Assembly: GCF_004216665.1 (NCBI RefSeq)
Contig: NZ_SGWY01000001.1
Coordinates: 496,001 to 560,000, forward strand
Reading direction: 5' to 3'
Length of the DNA stretch: 64,000 bases
Source of the DNA: Agromyces ramosus
Lineage (GTDB): Bacteria; Actinomycetota; Actinomycetes; Actinomycetales; Microbacteriaceae
Below are positions 53,776 through 63,140 of the stretch, one piece after another. The notes below the pieces were generated by a model. That model was not told the DNA's origin and did not search any database. It was given only the letters and a program-made list of their open reading frames with translations. The position numbers were made by a program, and so were the translations under genes. Numbering within the stretch: the stretch's first letter is position 1; the number at the start of each line of letters is the position of its first letter.

Positions 53776-54372
53776 TCAGCCGACGACGCGACGACCCTCG
53801 AACGCGCGACCGAGGGTCACCTCGTCGGCGTACTCGAGGTCGCCGCCGACCGGGAGCCCCGAGGCCAGCCGCGTGACGCGGATCTCGAGCGTGGTGAGCA
53901 GCCGGCTGAGGTAGGTGGCCGTCGCCTCGCCCTCGAGGTTGGGGTCGGTCGCGATGATGACCTCGACGACGGTGCCGTCGGCGAGTCGCTGCATGAGCTG
54001 CCTGATGCGGAGCTCGTCGGGCCCGATGCCGTCGATGGGGCTGATCGCCCCGCCGAGCACGTGGTAGAGCCCGCGGAACTCGCGGGTGCGCTCGATCGCG
54101 ACGACGTCCTTCGCCTCCTCGACCACGCAGATGAGGGTGGGGTCGCGCCGCGGATCGCGGCAGATCGAGCAGGTCTCCTGCTCCGACACGTTGCCGCAGA
54201 TGTCGCAGAAGCGCACCTTGTCGCGCACCTCGAGCAGGATCTCGGCGAGCCGGGTCACGTCGAAGTGCTCGGTCTGCACGATGTGGAACGCGATGCGCTG
54301 CGCGGACTTCGGGCCGATGCCGGGAAGTCGCCCGAGTTCGTCGATCAGCTCTTGGACGATGCCTTCGTACAC
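53776..54372 (-). CDS. recR: Recombination protein RecR
   Basis: 198 aa. Helix-hairpin-helix [17 protein letters not shown], the zinc finger [16 protein letters not shown], and the Toprim domain with [14 protein letters not shown] and [12 protein letters not shown]. Works with RecF and RecO in loading RecA at gapped DNA. GTG start; only 3 bases after the dnaX stop, the standard dnaX-recR pair. Confidence 0.96.
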   Translation of the reverse strand: MYEGIVQELIDELGRLPGIGPKSAQRIAFHIVQTEHFDVTRLAEILLEVRDKVRFCDICGNVSEQETCSICRDPRRDPTLICVVEEAKDVVAIERTREFRGLYHVLGGAISPIDGIGPDELRIRQLMQRLADGTVVEVIIATDPNLEGEATATYLSRLLTTLEIRVTRLASGLPVGGDLEYADEVTLGRAFEGRRVVG

Positions 54373-54375
54373 GTG

Positions 54376-56790
54376 CTACCCGCGCTCCCCGAAGCCGGGG
54401 CGGCCGGGCGCCTCGACCTCCTCGAGGAAGGTCGCACCGAGCACCTCGCGCACGACGGACTCGCCGTAGCGCTGGATGCCGCCGTCGGCGGGAGCCGAGC
54501 CGGATCCGCCACGCGCGACGGATGCCTCGACGACCATCTCGGGCGCGGGCCCGGGATCGAACGGCGGCTCGTCGTCCTCGGGTGGCGCGTCGTCGTCGTG
54601 GGGGGCCGCGAGGTCGACGGGCGCCTCGGCGAGCCCGGCGGATGCCGCAGCCGGCGCCTCGGCGAGCGCAGTCGACGCCGCAGCAGGTGCCTCGGCGAGC
54701 GCGGTCGCCGATGGGCGGGCCGCGCCTGCCGGGGCGGACGCGGCGGACCCCGCCGACGCCCCATCGGCCTCGAGTCCGGTCGGGATCGCGATCGTGGCCC
54801 AGGAGTCGACGGGGCCGGAGGGCGCGGACGTGGAGGCCGTCGGCGCGGGCGTGGTCGACGACCGTGAGGCCCGTGACGCGGCGCCCTGCTCGGCACCCGT
54901 CGGTGCGGACCCGGTCGGTGCCGTGCCGGTGGCGGCAGGACCCGTCGACCCGCGGCCGGGCGGGGTGGCCGTCGTGGCCTCGGACGGCTCGGCGTCTGGC
55001 CGACCGGGATCGGCGTCGGGGGCGGCGGTCGGCGACGCGGCCGACGCCGTCTCGGCCGCGCGGGAGCCGGGCCCCTCGACCTTGGCGATGAACTTGACGG
55101 TGACGCCGAGCACATCGGCGATCGCGCTGCGCAGCAGTTCGCTGACGCTCTGGCCGGGTGCCCCGCCGCGGAAGCCCGCGACGTCCTGCTCGCTCGGGAA
55201 CGCGAGCACCAGCACCTCGCCGTCGCGGAACTCGCGCACCTGGGCGGTGAACGCCACCATCCAGGCGCTGCGCTTCGTGCGCTGCAGCGAGGCGAGGACC
55301 TCGGGCCAGGCGTCGCGCATCTGCTGCAGCGTCACCGGCGCGACCGGCTTCGGCGCGGCGGGCGGCAGATCGGCCTCGGGCGCGTCGGCAGGGGGCGTGG
55401 CGGGTTCGGATGCCGCCGGTGTCGAGCCGGTCGCACCGGAAGACGCGGGCGCCGACGCCACTCCGGCGCTCGACGGCGCCGACTGGGCGCCACGCGCGGC
55501 GGGACGGTTCGCAGCGGCGGCAGGAGCGGCGGCAGGGGCTGCCGCGCGGGTCGCCGCCGCGGGCTCGACGGGCGCGCCGCCGCGAGCGGGCGGCGCCTGG
55601 CCCCCGGCATCCGTCGCGGCATCCGCGACGCCGACGCGGCGCTCGAGGCGCTCGACGCGAGCCAGGGCACCGCGCTCGGTGTCGTCGCTCGACGGCACGA
55701 GCACGCGCGCGAGCATGAGCTCGAGGTGGAGCCGCGGCGAGGTGGCGCCCGTCATCTCGGTGAGCGTCTGGTTCACGAGGTCGGCCACGCGCGAGAGCTC
55801 GGCCGAGCCGAACGTCGACGCCTGGGCGGCCATGCGCGCGAGCTCGTCGGCCGGCACGCCGCGCAGCACGGCCGCGGCCGCCTCGGGCGACGATGCCGCG
55901 ACCACGATGAGGTCGCGAAGGCGCTCGAGCAGGTCTTCGACGAACCTGCGCGGATCCTGCCCGGTCTGCACGACGCGGTCGGCCGCGGCGAAGGCGCCTG
56001 CGGCGTCCTTCGCGCCGATGGCATCGACGACCTCGTCGAGGAGGGCGCCGTGGGTGTAGCCGAGCAGGGCGACCGCGCGCTCGTAGTCGATGGTGGGACC
56101 CTCGGAGCCGGCGATGAGCTGGTCGAGCAGCGAGAGCGTGTCGCGCGGAGACCCGCCGCCCGCGCGGACGACGAGCGGCAGCACGCCGGGTGCGACCTCG
56201 ACGCCCTCTTCGCTGCAGAGCTGCTGCACGTACTCGAGCATCGGCCCGGGCGGCACAAGCCGGAACGGGTAGTGGTGCGTGCGCGATCGGATGGTGCCGA
56301 GCACCTTGTCGGGCTCGGTCGTGGCGAAGATGAACTTGATGTGCTCGGGCGGTTCCTCGACGAGCTTGAGCAGCGCGTTGAAGCCCTGCGGCGTCACCAT
56401 GTGCGCCTCGTCGAGGATGAAGATCTTGTAGCGGTCGCGCGCGGGCGCGAACACGGCCCGCTCGCGGAGGTCGCGGGCGTCGTCGACGCCGTTGTGGCTC
56501 GCGGCGTCGATCTCGACGACGTCGAGCGAGCCGCTGCCGCCGCGCGAGAGCTCGATGCAGCTCGGGCACACGCCGCACGGCGTGTCGGTCGGCCCCTCGG
56601 CGCAGTTGAGGCAGCGGGCGAGGATGCGGGCCGAGGTGGTCTTGCCGCAGCCGCGTGGGCCGCTGAACAGGTAGGCGTGGTTCACCCGATCGGTGCGGAG
56701 CGCGGTCATGAGCGGCTCGGTCACCTGCGACTGTCCGATCATCTCGGCGAACGTCTCAGGCCGGTAGCGGCGATACAGGGCGGTGACCAC
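54376..56790 (-). CDS. dnaX: DNA polymerase III subunits gamma/tau
   Basis: 804-aa clamp-loader ATPase of the replisome. Walker A GPRGCGKT at 44-51, zinc cysteines 60, 63, 72, 75 and 78, the DEAH box in FILDEAH and sensor sequences in the first 370 residues. A long Ala/Pro/Thr-rich low-complexity C-terminal region (about 400-500 and 590-760) surrounds the DnaE-binding-like segment near VTLQQMRDAWPEVLASL. I see no A-rich frameshift signal for a separate gamma form. GTG start at 56790. Confidence 0.96.
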   Translation of the reverse strand: MVTALYRRYRPETFAEMIGQSQVTEPLMTALRTDRVNHAYLFSGPRGCGKTTSARILARCLNCAEGPTDTPCGVCPSCIELSRGGSGSLDVVEIDAASHNGVDDARDLRERAVFAPARDRYKIFILDEAHMVTPQGFNALLKLVEEPPEHIKFIFATTEPDKVLGTIRSRTHHYPFRLVPPGPMLEYVQQLCSEEGVEVAPGVLPLVVRAGGGSPRDTLSLLDQLIAGSEGPTIDYERAVALLGYTHGALLDEVVDAIGAKDAAGAFAAADRVVQTGQDPRRFVEDLLERLRDLIVVAASSPEAAAAVLRGVPADELARMAAQASTFGSAELSRVADLVNQTLTEMTGATSPRLHLELMLARVLVPSSDDTERGALARVERLERRVGVADAATDAGGQAPPARGGAPVEPAAATRAAAPAAAPAAAANRPAARGAQSAPSSAGVASAPASSGATGSTPAASEPATPPADAPEADLPPAAPKPVAPVTLQQMRDAWPEVLASLQRTKRSAWMVAFTAQVREFRDGEVLVLAFPSEQDVAGFRGGAPGQSVSELLRSAIADVLGVTVKFIAKVEGPGSRAAETASAASPTAAPDADPGRPDAEPSEATTATPPGRGSTGPAATGTAPTGSAPTGAEQGAASRASRSSTTPAPTASTSAPSGPVDSWATIAIPTGLEADGASAGSAASAPAGAARPSATALAEAPAAASTALAEAPAAASAGLAEAPVDLAAPHDDDAPPEDDEPPFDPGPAPEMVVEASVARGGSGSAPADGGIQRYGESVVREVLGATFLEEVEAPGRPGFGERG

Positions 56791-56868
56791 GCATCAATCG
56801 TAGTTGCCGCGTGTGACACGGCGTCCGGATCCGGCAGGCGTAGCATTCCATGATCGGAAGGGGGCGAG

Positions 56869-57243
56869 ATGACGGCGACGATGATGACCCCGGCACAGCT
56901 CGCACGGTTCGAGGCGCGACTCCGGGCGGAGCGCGCCGACGCCGAGGAACGGCTCGCGGAGTTCGACGACGCGATGGCCGAGGTACGCATCGCGAGATCG
57001 GATGCCACGGCCGACGACGAGCACGACCCGGAGGGCCCGACGATGACGCAGGAGTGGTCGCAGCGCACCGCGGTGCTGGCCGACGTGCGTGCGGAGCTCG
57101 CCGACGTCGACCGGGCGCTCGCGCGCATCGCCGACGGCAGCTACGGCATCTGCGCTCGCTGCGGCAAGCGCATCACCGTGCCCCGCCTCGACGCTCGCCC
57201 GACCGCCACGCTCTGCATCGACTGCGCCCGGCTGGTCGGCTGA
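56869..57243 (+). CDS. TraR/DksA-family zinc-finger protein
   Basis: 124 aa. Coiled-coil-forming N-terminal half rich in Arg/Glu/Ala and a C4 zinc finger CARCGKRI...CIDCARLV near the C-terminus. DksA-like proteins bind RNA polymerase in the secondary channel; in actinobacteria short members of this family are of uncertain role. Good Shine-Dalgarno GAAGGGGGCGAG before the ATG. Divergent from dnaX. Confidence 0.88.
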   Translation: MTATMMTPAQLARFEARLRAERADAEERLAEFDDAMAEVRIARSDATADDEHDPEGPTMTQEWSQRTAVLADVRAELADVDRALARIADGSYGICARCGKRITVPRLDARPTATLCIDCARLVG

Positions 57244-57247
57244 GGCC

Positions 57248-58585
57248 TCACACGCCGGTCGTGGTCTCCGCGAGCGGGCCGGATGCCTCGAGCTCGCGCT
57301 CGACGCCGCCCTCCGTCGCCTCGGTTCCGCCGTGCGTGCGCGCGGCCGTCAGCCCCGAGAACGCGCGGATGAACAGCGGACTGCCGCCCAGCACGAGGTA
57401 GAGCGCCGCGCACGTCGCGAGCGTGGGCACGAGTCCGGCCTGCTCGACCGCCAGTCCGCCGAGCAACGCTCCCAGCGGCATCGACGCCGCGACGCCGGCG
57501 GTGGTGGCGCCGAACACGCGGGCTCGCATGCCGTCGGGCACCTCGCCGTACATCGCGGTCGCCATCATGGGATTCAGCGCGCCGGCGGCGAGTCCGGACA
57601 GCGCGAGCACGGGCAGCAGCACGGGCAGCGGCGCGCCCAGTGCCATCGCGAGGTACGGCGGCGCACCGGCGAGCACGAAGCACGTCGCGAACATGAGCCG
57701 CCCCGAGTAGCGGTGCCCGAACACCCCGAAGATCGCCGAGCCGGTGAGGGCGCCGGCGGCGAAGCATCCGACCATGAAGCCGAGCATCGCGGGGTCGTGC
57801 AGCACCTCGGTGGCGTAGACCGGCTTCAGCACGGTCATGCCCGCGGCGTCGATCGCGTTCGTGAGCGTCACGAGCAGCACGATCGCCCGCAGCAGCGGGT
57901 TCGTCGCGATGAATCGGATGCCGGCGACGAAGCCGCCCGTGCCGTTCGAGTCAGCGCCCGACGCCTCGTCGTCGGCGGCGGCGGCGGCGGCACGCGGCAC
58001 GAAGCACGCGACGAGCAGCGCCGACACGAGGAATCCCGCCGCGTCGACGACGAGCGCCGGCACGGGGCCGAGCAGGGCGACGAGCGCCCCGGCGACGCCG
58101 GCACCCACCATCGAGGCGGTGCGCTGCACGGCGGACTGGGCGCCGGCGGCGCGGGCGAGCGGCATCCGCGCAAGGCGCGCGAGGTCGGGCACGAGCGCGG
58201 TCTTGGCGGTGTCGCCGGGCGGGTCCAGGAGTCCGCCGAGGAACACGAGTGCGAGCAGCACGCCGAACGGCAGGCCGACCGCGGCGCTGAGCAGGGGGAT
58301 CGCGATCACGGTGAGACCGCTCGCGACATCCGCGACGATGCTCGAGACGCGGTAGCCGAACCGGTCGACGAGCACGCCGCCGAAGGTGCCGCCGATCACC
58401 AGGGGCACCGTCGCGAACACGCCGGCGACGCCCGCGGCGAGGGGCGAACCCGTCTCGACCAGCGCGATGATCGGGATGGCGATGAGCGCGATCGCGTTGC
58501 CCCCGAGCGAGAAGAACTGCGCGGCGAAGAGCGCGAGGATCGGCAGGCGCCGGCGCGGGGCGGCTGCTGCGGTCTCGGCGGTCAC
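57248..58585 (-). CDS. Major facilitator superfamily transporter
   Basis: 445 aa with about twelve hydrophobic segments and the MFS loop motif GGVLVDRFGYR between helices 2 and 3. The overall pattern resembles macrolide-efflux-like (MefA/DUF4981-type) exporters, so drug or metabolite export is likely. The GTG start at 58585 overlaps the stop of the ArsR-family regulator (GTGA), so expression is coupled to it. Convergent and only 4 bases from the TraR-like gene. Confidence 0.87.
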   Translation of the reverse strand: MTAETAAAAPRRRLPILALFAAQFFSLGGNAIALIAIPIIALVETGSPLAAGVAGVFATVPLVIGGTFGGVLVDRFGYRVSSIVADVASGLTVIAIPLLSAAVGLPFGVLLALVFLGGLLDPPGDTAKTALVPDLARLARMPLARAAGAQSAVQRTASMVGAGVAGALVALLGPVPALVVDAAGFLVSALLVACFVPRAAAAAADDEASGADSNGTGGFVAGIRFIATNPLLRAIVLLVTLTNAIDAAGMTVLKPVYATEVLHDPAMLGFMVGCFAAGALTGSAIFGVFGHRYSGRLMFATCFVLAGAPPYLAMALGAPLPVLLPVLALSGLAAGALNPMMATAMYGEVPDGMRARVFGATTAGVAASMPLGALLGGLAVEQAGLVPTLATCAALYLVLGGSPLFIRAFSGLTAARTHGGTEATEGGVERELEASGPLAETTTGV

Positions 58586-59214
58586 GACTCGCTCCTCGGG
58601 AACGTGTGCGTGATCCAGCGCACCGACCGCGTGCCCTCGCGGGGCTCGCGACCGACGCTCCACCACTTCTCGCGCACCGCGGCGAGCTCGGCGGTCAGCT
58701 CGCGGAACTCGTCGAGCGTGAGCTGGGCGGCGCCGTCGCTCGAGTCGGAGGCGGCGACCCACTCGGGGTCGAGCGACAGCTCGGCGTCGACCGCCTCCAG
58801 CAGCTCGCGATGGTAGGCGTCGAGCACGGCGCGTCGCACGGCGTCGGATGCCTCGCGCCGCTCGGGATCGTCGAGGAACTCCTCGGTGCGCCAGCTGGTC
58901 ATCTCGTGGGCGGCGCGCCACCAGCGCTCGCGCCCGTCGCGCTCGAGCTCGGGCGCCGGCACGACGAACCCGTGCTTCGCGAGCGTCGAGAGGTGGTAGC
59001 TCACCGAGCCGGATGCCGCACCCGTCGACCGCGCGAGTGCGCCGACCGACTGCGGCCCCTCGACGCGCAACAGGCCGAGGATGCGCAGGCGCAGCGGGTG
59101 CGCGAGCGCGCGCATGGAACCCGTGTCGTGGACCTGGATCGCGCGCTCGGCGGGCCGCTCGGCGATCGGATCGCGCCGCCCGACGCGGGGATCGGGCTGC
59201 TCGGGGTGGGACAT
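58582..59214 (-). CDS. ArsR-family transcriptional regulator
   Basis: 210 aa. Winged helix from about 35 to 110: MRALAHPLRLRILGLLRVEGPQSV, GASGSVSYHLSTLAKHGFV. The C-terminal region is predicted alpha-helical and lacks a metal-binding Cys/His cluster, so it belongs to the helix-turn-helix group that controls efflux genes by other signals. Translationally coupled to the transporter. A three-repeat operator candidate lies directly upstream. Confidence 0.87.
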   Translation of the reverse strand: MSHPEQPDPRVGRRDPIAERPAERAIQVHDTGSMRALAHPLRLRILGLLRVEGPQSVGALARSTGAASGSVSYHLSTLAKHGFVVPAPELERDGRERWWRAAHEMTSWRTEEFLDDPERREASDAVRRAVLDAYHRELLEAVDAELSLDPEWVAASDSSDGAAQLTLDEFRELTAELAAVREKWWSVGREPREGTRSVRWITHTFPRSES

Positions 59215-59231
59215 GCCCCCATGGTAACTCC

Positions 59232-59277
59232 GCAAGATTTCTTGCACAATACTTCTTGCACAAAACTTCTTGCCGAA
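59232..59277. promoter_or_regulatory. Tandem 14-bp repeats, likely ArsR operator
   Basis: Three direct repeats start at 59239, 59253 and 59267: TTCTTGCACAA, TTCTTGCACAA, TTCTTGCCGAA, period 14 bp. The first also forms the palindrome GCAAGA-TT-TCTTGC (59232-59245). AT-rich against the genome average and 18 bases before the regulator start, so autoregulation is the simplest reading. Confidence 0.7.
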
Positions 59278-59365
59278 AACCGGTTGGCGCGAGGACGCAA
59301 TCGGTGGGTCAGGCGGGTCGGGCACGCGCCGATCCCGTCGTCGCAGCGACGGCCGTCGGCACGGA

Positions 59366-60586
59366 TCAGGCGTCGACGACCGCGAGCGCCTGCCGCGCGA
59401 TCTCGAGCTCCTCGTTCGTGGGCACGACGAGCACGGCCACCTTCGAGGCATCCGTCGAGATGCGACGGGCGTCGCTCCCCCGCCGGCGGTTGCGCTCGGG
59501 ATCGACCTCGACCCCGAAGCCCTCGAGCCCCGCGAGCGACCACTCGCGCACGATCGACGCGTTCTCGCCGACGCCCGCCGTGAACACGATCGCGTCGACC
59601 CGCCCGAGCTGCGCGGCGTAGGCGCCGACGTACGAGCGGATGCGGTGCGCGTACACCTCCAGCGCGAGCGTCGCCGCGTCGTCGCCCGACTCGCTCGCCT
59701 GCACCAGGTCGCGCATGTCGGCGTGACCGCCGAGCCCGAGGATGCCGCTCCGCGAGTTGAGCAGCCGGTCCGTCGCATCCGTGTCGAGGCCCGCGACCCG
59801 TTGCAGGTGGAGCAGCACCGCTGGGTCGATGTCGCCGGAGCGGGTGCCCATCACGAGGCCCTCGAGCGGGGTCATTCCCATGCTCGTCTCCACGGAGCGC
59901 CCGCCCGAGACGGCGCACGCCGACGCGCCGTTGCCGAGGTGCAGCACGATCATGCGCAGCTCGTCGACGGGGCGACCGAGGAACTCGGCCGCCGCACGCG
60001 ACACGAACCGGTGCGAGGTGCCGTGGAATCCGTAGCGGCGCACCCGGTGCTCCGCGGCGAGCTCCCGATCGATGGCGTAGGTGTACGCCGCCGGCGGCAG
60101 CGTCTGGTGGAACGCCGTGTCGAACACCGCCACGTGCGGCACGTCGGGGAACGCCCGCTCGGCCGCGACGATGCCCGCGAGGTTCGCGGGGTTGTGCAGC
60201 GGTGCGAGGACCTCGAGCTCCTCGATGTCGCGCTTCACCCGGTCGGTGACGACCGTGGGCTCGAAGAAGCGCGCGCCGCCCTGCACCACGCGGTGGCCGA
60301 CGGCGACGGGCGGGTGATCGTCGAGCGACGGCCCGTGCTCGGCGAATGCGTCGAGCATGTGCGCGAAGGCGGCGTCGTGGTCGGGCACGGCCACGTCGAC
60401 CCGGAACGTGTCGTCGGCGGCATCCGACCCGGGCGACGACGGATGCCGCACGGTATGCGTCGCCCGACCCTCCGCCTGCCCGATCCGCTCGATCAGCCCG
60501 CTCGCGAGGGGCTCGCCCGCCTCGACGTCGGTCAGCTGGTACTTCATCGACGACGAACCCGAGTTGACGACGAGGACGACGCTCAC
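59366..60586 (-). CDS. ackA: Acetate kinase
   Basis: 406 aa. Converts acetyl phosphate and ADP to acetate and ATP. Motifs: LVVNSGSSSMKYQL at the N-terminus, VFDTAFHQTLP, HLGNGASACAV, and GGVGENA-type FTAGVGENASIVRE near the C-terminus. The GTG start at 60586 overlaps the pta stop (GTGA). Standard two-gene pta-ackA operon. Confidence 0.96.
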   Translation of the reverse strand: MSVVLVVNSGSSSMKYQLTDVEAGEPLASGLIERIGQAEGRATHTVRHPSSPGSDAADDTFRVDVAVPDHDAAFAHMLDAFAEHGPSLDDHPPVAVGHRVVQGGARFFEPTVVTDRVKRDIEELEVLAPLHNPANLAGIVAAERAFPDVPHVAVFDTAFHQTLPPAAYTYAIDRELAAEHRVRRYGFHGTSHRFVSRAAAEFLGRPVDELRMIVLHLGNGASACAVSGGRSVETSMGMTPLEGLVMGTRSGDIDPAVLLHLQRVAGLDTDATDRLLNSRSGILGLGGHADMRDLVQASESGDDAATLALEVYAHRIRSYVGAYAAQLGRVDAIVFTAGVGENASIVREWSLAGLEGFGVEVDPERNRRRGSDARRISTDASKVAVLVVPTNEELEIARQALAVVDA

Positions 60587-62745
60587 GAGGCATCCGCCGC
60601 CTGGATCGCCGTGATGGCCACGGTGTTCACGATGTCCTGCACGAGCGCGCCGCGGGAGAGGTCGTTGATGGGCTTGTTGAGGCCCTGCAGCACCGGGCCG
60701 ATCGCGACGGCGCCCGACGAGCGCTGCACGGCCTTGTAGGTGTTGTTGCCGGTGTTGAGGTCGGGGAAGATGAAGACCGTCGCGCGGCCGGCCACGTCGG
60801 ACTCGGGGAGCTTCGTGCGGGCGACCGCGGCGTCGGCGGCGGCGTCGTACTGGATCGGCCCCTCGACGGCGAGCTCGGGGGCGCGCTCGCGCACGAGCTC
60901 GGTGGCCCGCCGCACCTTGTCGACATCGGCGCCAGTGCCGGACTCGCCCGTGGAGTACGACAGCATGGCCACGCGCGGCTCGATGCCGAACTGCGCGGCC
61001 GTCGCCGCCGACGAGATGGCGATGTCGGCGAGCTGCTCGGCGGTGGGCACCGGCACGATCGCGCAGTCGCCGTAGACGAGCACGCGATCGGCGAGCGCCA
61101 TGAGGAACACGCTCGACACCACGTCGACGCCGGGCCTCGTCTTGATGATCTCGAACGCGGGCCGGATGGTGTGCGCCGTGGTGTGCACCGCGCCCGACAC
61201 CATGCCGTCGGCGAGGTCGAGCGCGACCATCATCGTGCCGAAGTACGACACGTCCTGCACCGTCTCGCGCGCCTGCTCGAGCGTGATCCCCTTGTGCGCA
61301 CGGCGCCGGTGGTACTCGTCGGCGAACCGGTAGACCAGCACGTGGTCGTGGTTCGAGAGCACCGTGGCCCGCGAGATGTCGAGGCCCAGCCCGATGGCCC
61401 GGGAGCGGATCTCGATCTCCTCGCCCAGGATGGTGAGGTCGGCGACATCGCGGGCGAGCAGCGTGGCCGCGGCGCGCAGGATGCGGTCGTCGTAGCCCTC
61501 GGGCAGCACGATGTGCTTGCGCGCGCGGCGCGCCCGCTCGAGCAGCCCGTACTCGAACATGAGCGGCGTCACGACCTCGGGCGAGGCGACGTCGAGCAGG
61601 TCGAGCAGGGCGTGCCCGTCGACGTGCCGCTCGAAGAGCGAGAGCGCGGTGTCGCGCTTGCGCTGGGACTCGGCGGCGAGCCGGCCGCGCGTCTGCGTGA
61701 TGGACAGGGCGGTGTCGTAGCTGCCGAGCTGCGTGCGGATGATCGGCAGCCCCGCCTCGAGCCCGCCGATGAGCCGCTCCACCGCATCGGAGAGCGGGAA
61801 CCCGCCGTTCAGCACGATGCCGGAGATCGAGGGGAAGGTCGCCGACGCATGCGCGGTGAGCACGCCGAGCAGCACCTCGCTGCGGTCGCCGGGAACCACG
61901 ACCACCGACCCCTCGATGAGGCGGGTGAGCACGTTCTCCATCGACATCGCGGCGATCACGACGCCGAGCGCCTCGCGGTCGAGCAGGGCGGGGTCTCCGG
62001 CGTACAGCGTGCCGTCGACGGCCTCCATGATGGCGCGCATCGACGGCGCGACGAGGTAGGGGTCCTCGGGGATGGCCCACACGGCGACGGATGCCGCGGC
62101 GAGCATCTCGCGGCCCGTGACCACGTCGATGTCCCAGCGGGCTGCGGCACCGACGAGGTCGACGATCTCGAGGAGCCGTTCGGGGTCGGCGCGGTTCACG
62201 ACCACGCCGAGGAGCGTCGCGTGCTCGCGGGCGAGCTCCTCGATCGCGAGCTCGGTGAGCTGGGCGAGCTCGTCGGGCGTTCGCGCCTCCGCATGGCCGA
62301 GTCGCTCCGAGGCGCCGCGGCCCTGGCCGACGCGGCCGCCCAGTACGAGCAGCACGGGGGCGCCGAGGTTGGCGGCGATGCGGGCGTTGTAGCCGAGCTC
62401 GGTCGGGCTCCCGACGTCCGTGAAGTCGGAGCCGATGATGACGACCGCGTCGCAGCGGTCCTCGACGGCCTTGAAGCGCCGCACGATGGTGGCGAGCGCC
62501 TGGTCGGGATCGGCGTGCACCTCGTCGTACGAGACGCCGATCGCCTCGTCGTACTCGAGCGGCACGACGCCGTCGTGGGCGAGCAGCAGGTCGAGCACGT
62601 AGTCGCGCTCCTCGGTGGAGCGGGAGATCGGCCGGAACACGCCGACGCGGGTCGCGCGCCGGGCGAGGGTGTCGAGCGCGCCGAGCGCGACGGTGGACTT
62701 CCCCGTGTTCCCCTCGGCCGAGCAGATGTAGATGCGGTGCGCCAC
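60583..62745 (-). CDS. pta: Phosphate acetyltransferase
   Basis: 720 aa, the long form. The N-terminal P-loop-like domain (SAEGNTGKSTVALG) is followed by a DRTGG domain (about 220-330) and the C-terminal catalytic PTA_PTB domain (LPEGYDDRILRAA to the end, containing GMVSGAVHTTAHTIRPAF and FPDLNTGNNTYKA). Interconverts acetyl-CoA and acetyl phosphate. GTG start at 62745. Confidence 0.96.
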   Translation of the reverse strand: MAHRIYICSAEGNTGKSTVALGALDTLARRATRVGVFRPISRSTEERDYVLDLLLAHDGVVPLEYDEAIGVSYDEVHADPDQALATIVRRFKAVEDRCDAVVIIGSDFTDVGSPTELGYNARIAANLGAPVLLVLGGRVGQGRGASERLGHAEARTPDELAQLTELAIEELAREHATLLGVVVNRADPERLLEIVDLVGAAARWDIDVVTGREMLAAASVAVWAIPEDPYLVAPSMRAIMEAVDGTLYAGDPALLDREALGVVIAAMSMENVLTRLIEGSVVVVPGDRSEVLLGVLTAHASATFPSISGIVLNGGFPLSDAVERLIGGLEAGLPIIRTQLGSYDTALSITQTRGRLAAESQRKRDTALSLFERHVDGHALLDLLDVASPEVVTPLMFEYGLLERARRARKHIVLPEGYDDRILRAAATLLARDVADLTILGEEIEIRSRAIGLGLDISRATVLSNHDHVLVYRFADEYHRRRAHKGITLEQARETVQDVSYFGTMMVALDLADGMVSGAVHTTAHTIRPAFEIIKTRPGVDVVSSVFLMALADRVLVYGDCAIVPVPTAEQLADIAISSAATAAQFGIEPRVAMLSYSTGESGTGADVDKVRRATELVRERAPELAVEGPIQYDAAADAAVARTKLPESDVAGRATVFIFPDLNTGNNTYKAVQRSSGAVAIGPVLQGLNKPINDLSRGALVQDIVNTVAITAIQAADAS

Positions 62746-62890
62746 GCGCTCCAGCCTATTGGGCGCCCGCCCCGCGGCGGTCGGCGAATCGGCGCGGATG
62801 CCTCGTGCCGATGCCGCGCGTGGGCCAGCGGCATCCGCTCGCAGGGCTCGACGGCGTACATCGCGCGGGTCCGGCTCGGGTAGACTGTCC

Positions 62891-62982
62891 GAGGCTCCTC
62901 ACGTGGCGCCATCCAGGCCAACTCCCCCAGGGCGGAAACGCAGCAAGGGTAACCGGGCTCTGGCGGGTGCGTGGGGAGTCTC
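62891..62982 (+). ncRNA. ffs: Signal recognition particle RNA, small bacterial type
   Basis: The conserved apical core GGGCGGAAACGCAGCAAGGG (about 62930-62949) is the SRP RNA signature (GGAA tetraloop and Ffh-binding internal loops). The 5' GAGGCTCCTCACG (62891-62903) pairs with CGTGGGGAGTCTC (62970-62982), giving a continuous outer stem. TAGACT at 62881-62886 is a good -10 element about 7 bases before the likely start. Exact ends are inferred from pairing. Confidence 0.88.
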
Positions 62983-62983
62983 A

Positions 62984-63071
62984 GGAGGATTCGCCTAGTG
63001 GCCTATGGCGCACGCTTGGAAAGCGTGTTGGGTGAAAGCCCTCGGGGGTTCGAATCCCCCATCCTCCGCCA
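62984..63071 (+). tRNA. tRNA-Ser (anticodon GGA)
   Basis: Acceptor GGAGGAT (62984-62990) pairs with ATCCTCC (63061-63067), G discriminator and encoded CCA (63069-63071). Anticodon stem CACGC/GCGTG encloses TTGGAAA with GGA at 63018-63020, and there is a long variable arm as expected for tRNA-Ser. Begins one base after the SRP RNA outer stem. Confidence 0.96.
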
Positions 63072-63131
63072 AGAAGACCCGGGTGATGCGCACAGCGCTC
63101 ATCCGGGGTTCGAATCCCCCATCCTCCGCCA
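63045..63131 (+). repeat. 27-bp duplication of the tRNA-Ser 3' end
   Basis: The last 27 bases of tRNA-Ser including CCA (63045-63071) recur exactly at 63105-63131, offset 60 bp. The rest of the tRNA is not repeated. This is the footprint expected of site-specific integration at a tRNA 3' end or of a partial tRNA duplication; no integrase is near. Confidence 0.92.
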
Positions 63132-63140
63132 GCGAGCGCT

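Noticed and set aside
54376-56790. Programmed frameshift in dnaX giving a separate gamma subunit
   Set aside because: No slippery A- or T-rich heptamer is visible in this GC-rich gene, so only the full-length product is annotated.
63105-63131. Second tRNA-Ser gene
   Set aside because: Only the T arm, acceptor 3' strand and CCA are present; there is no D arm, anticodon arm or 5' acceptor strand upstream.
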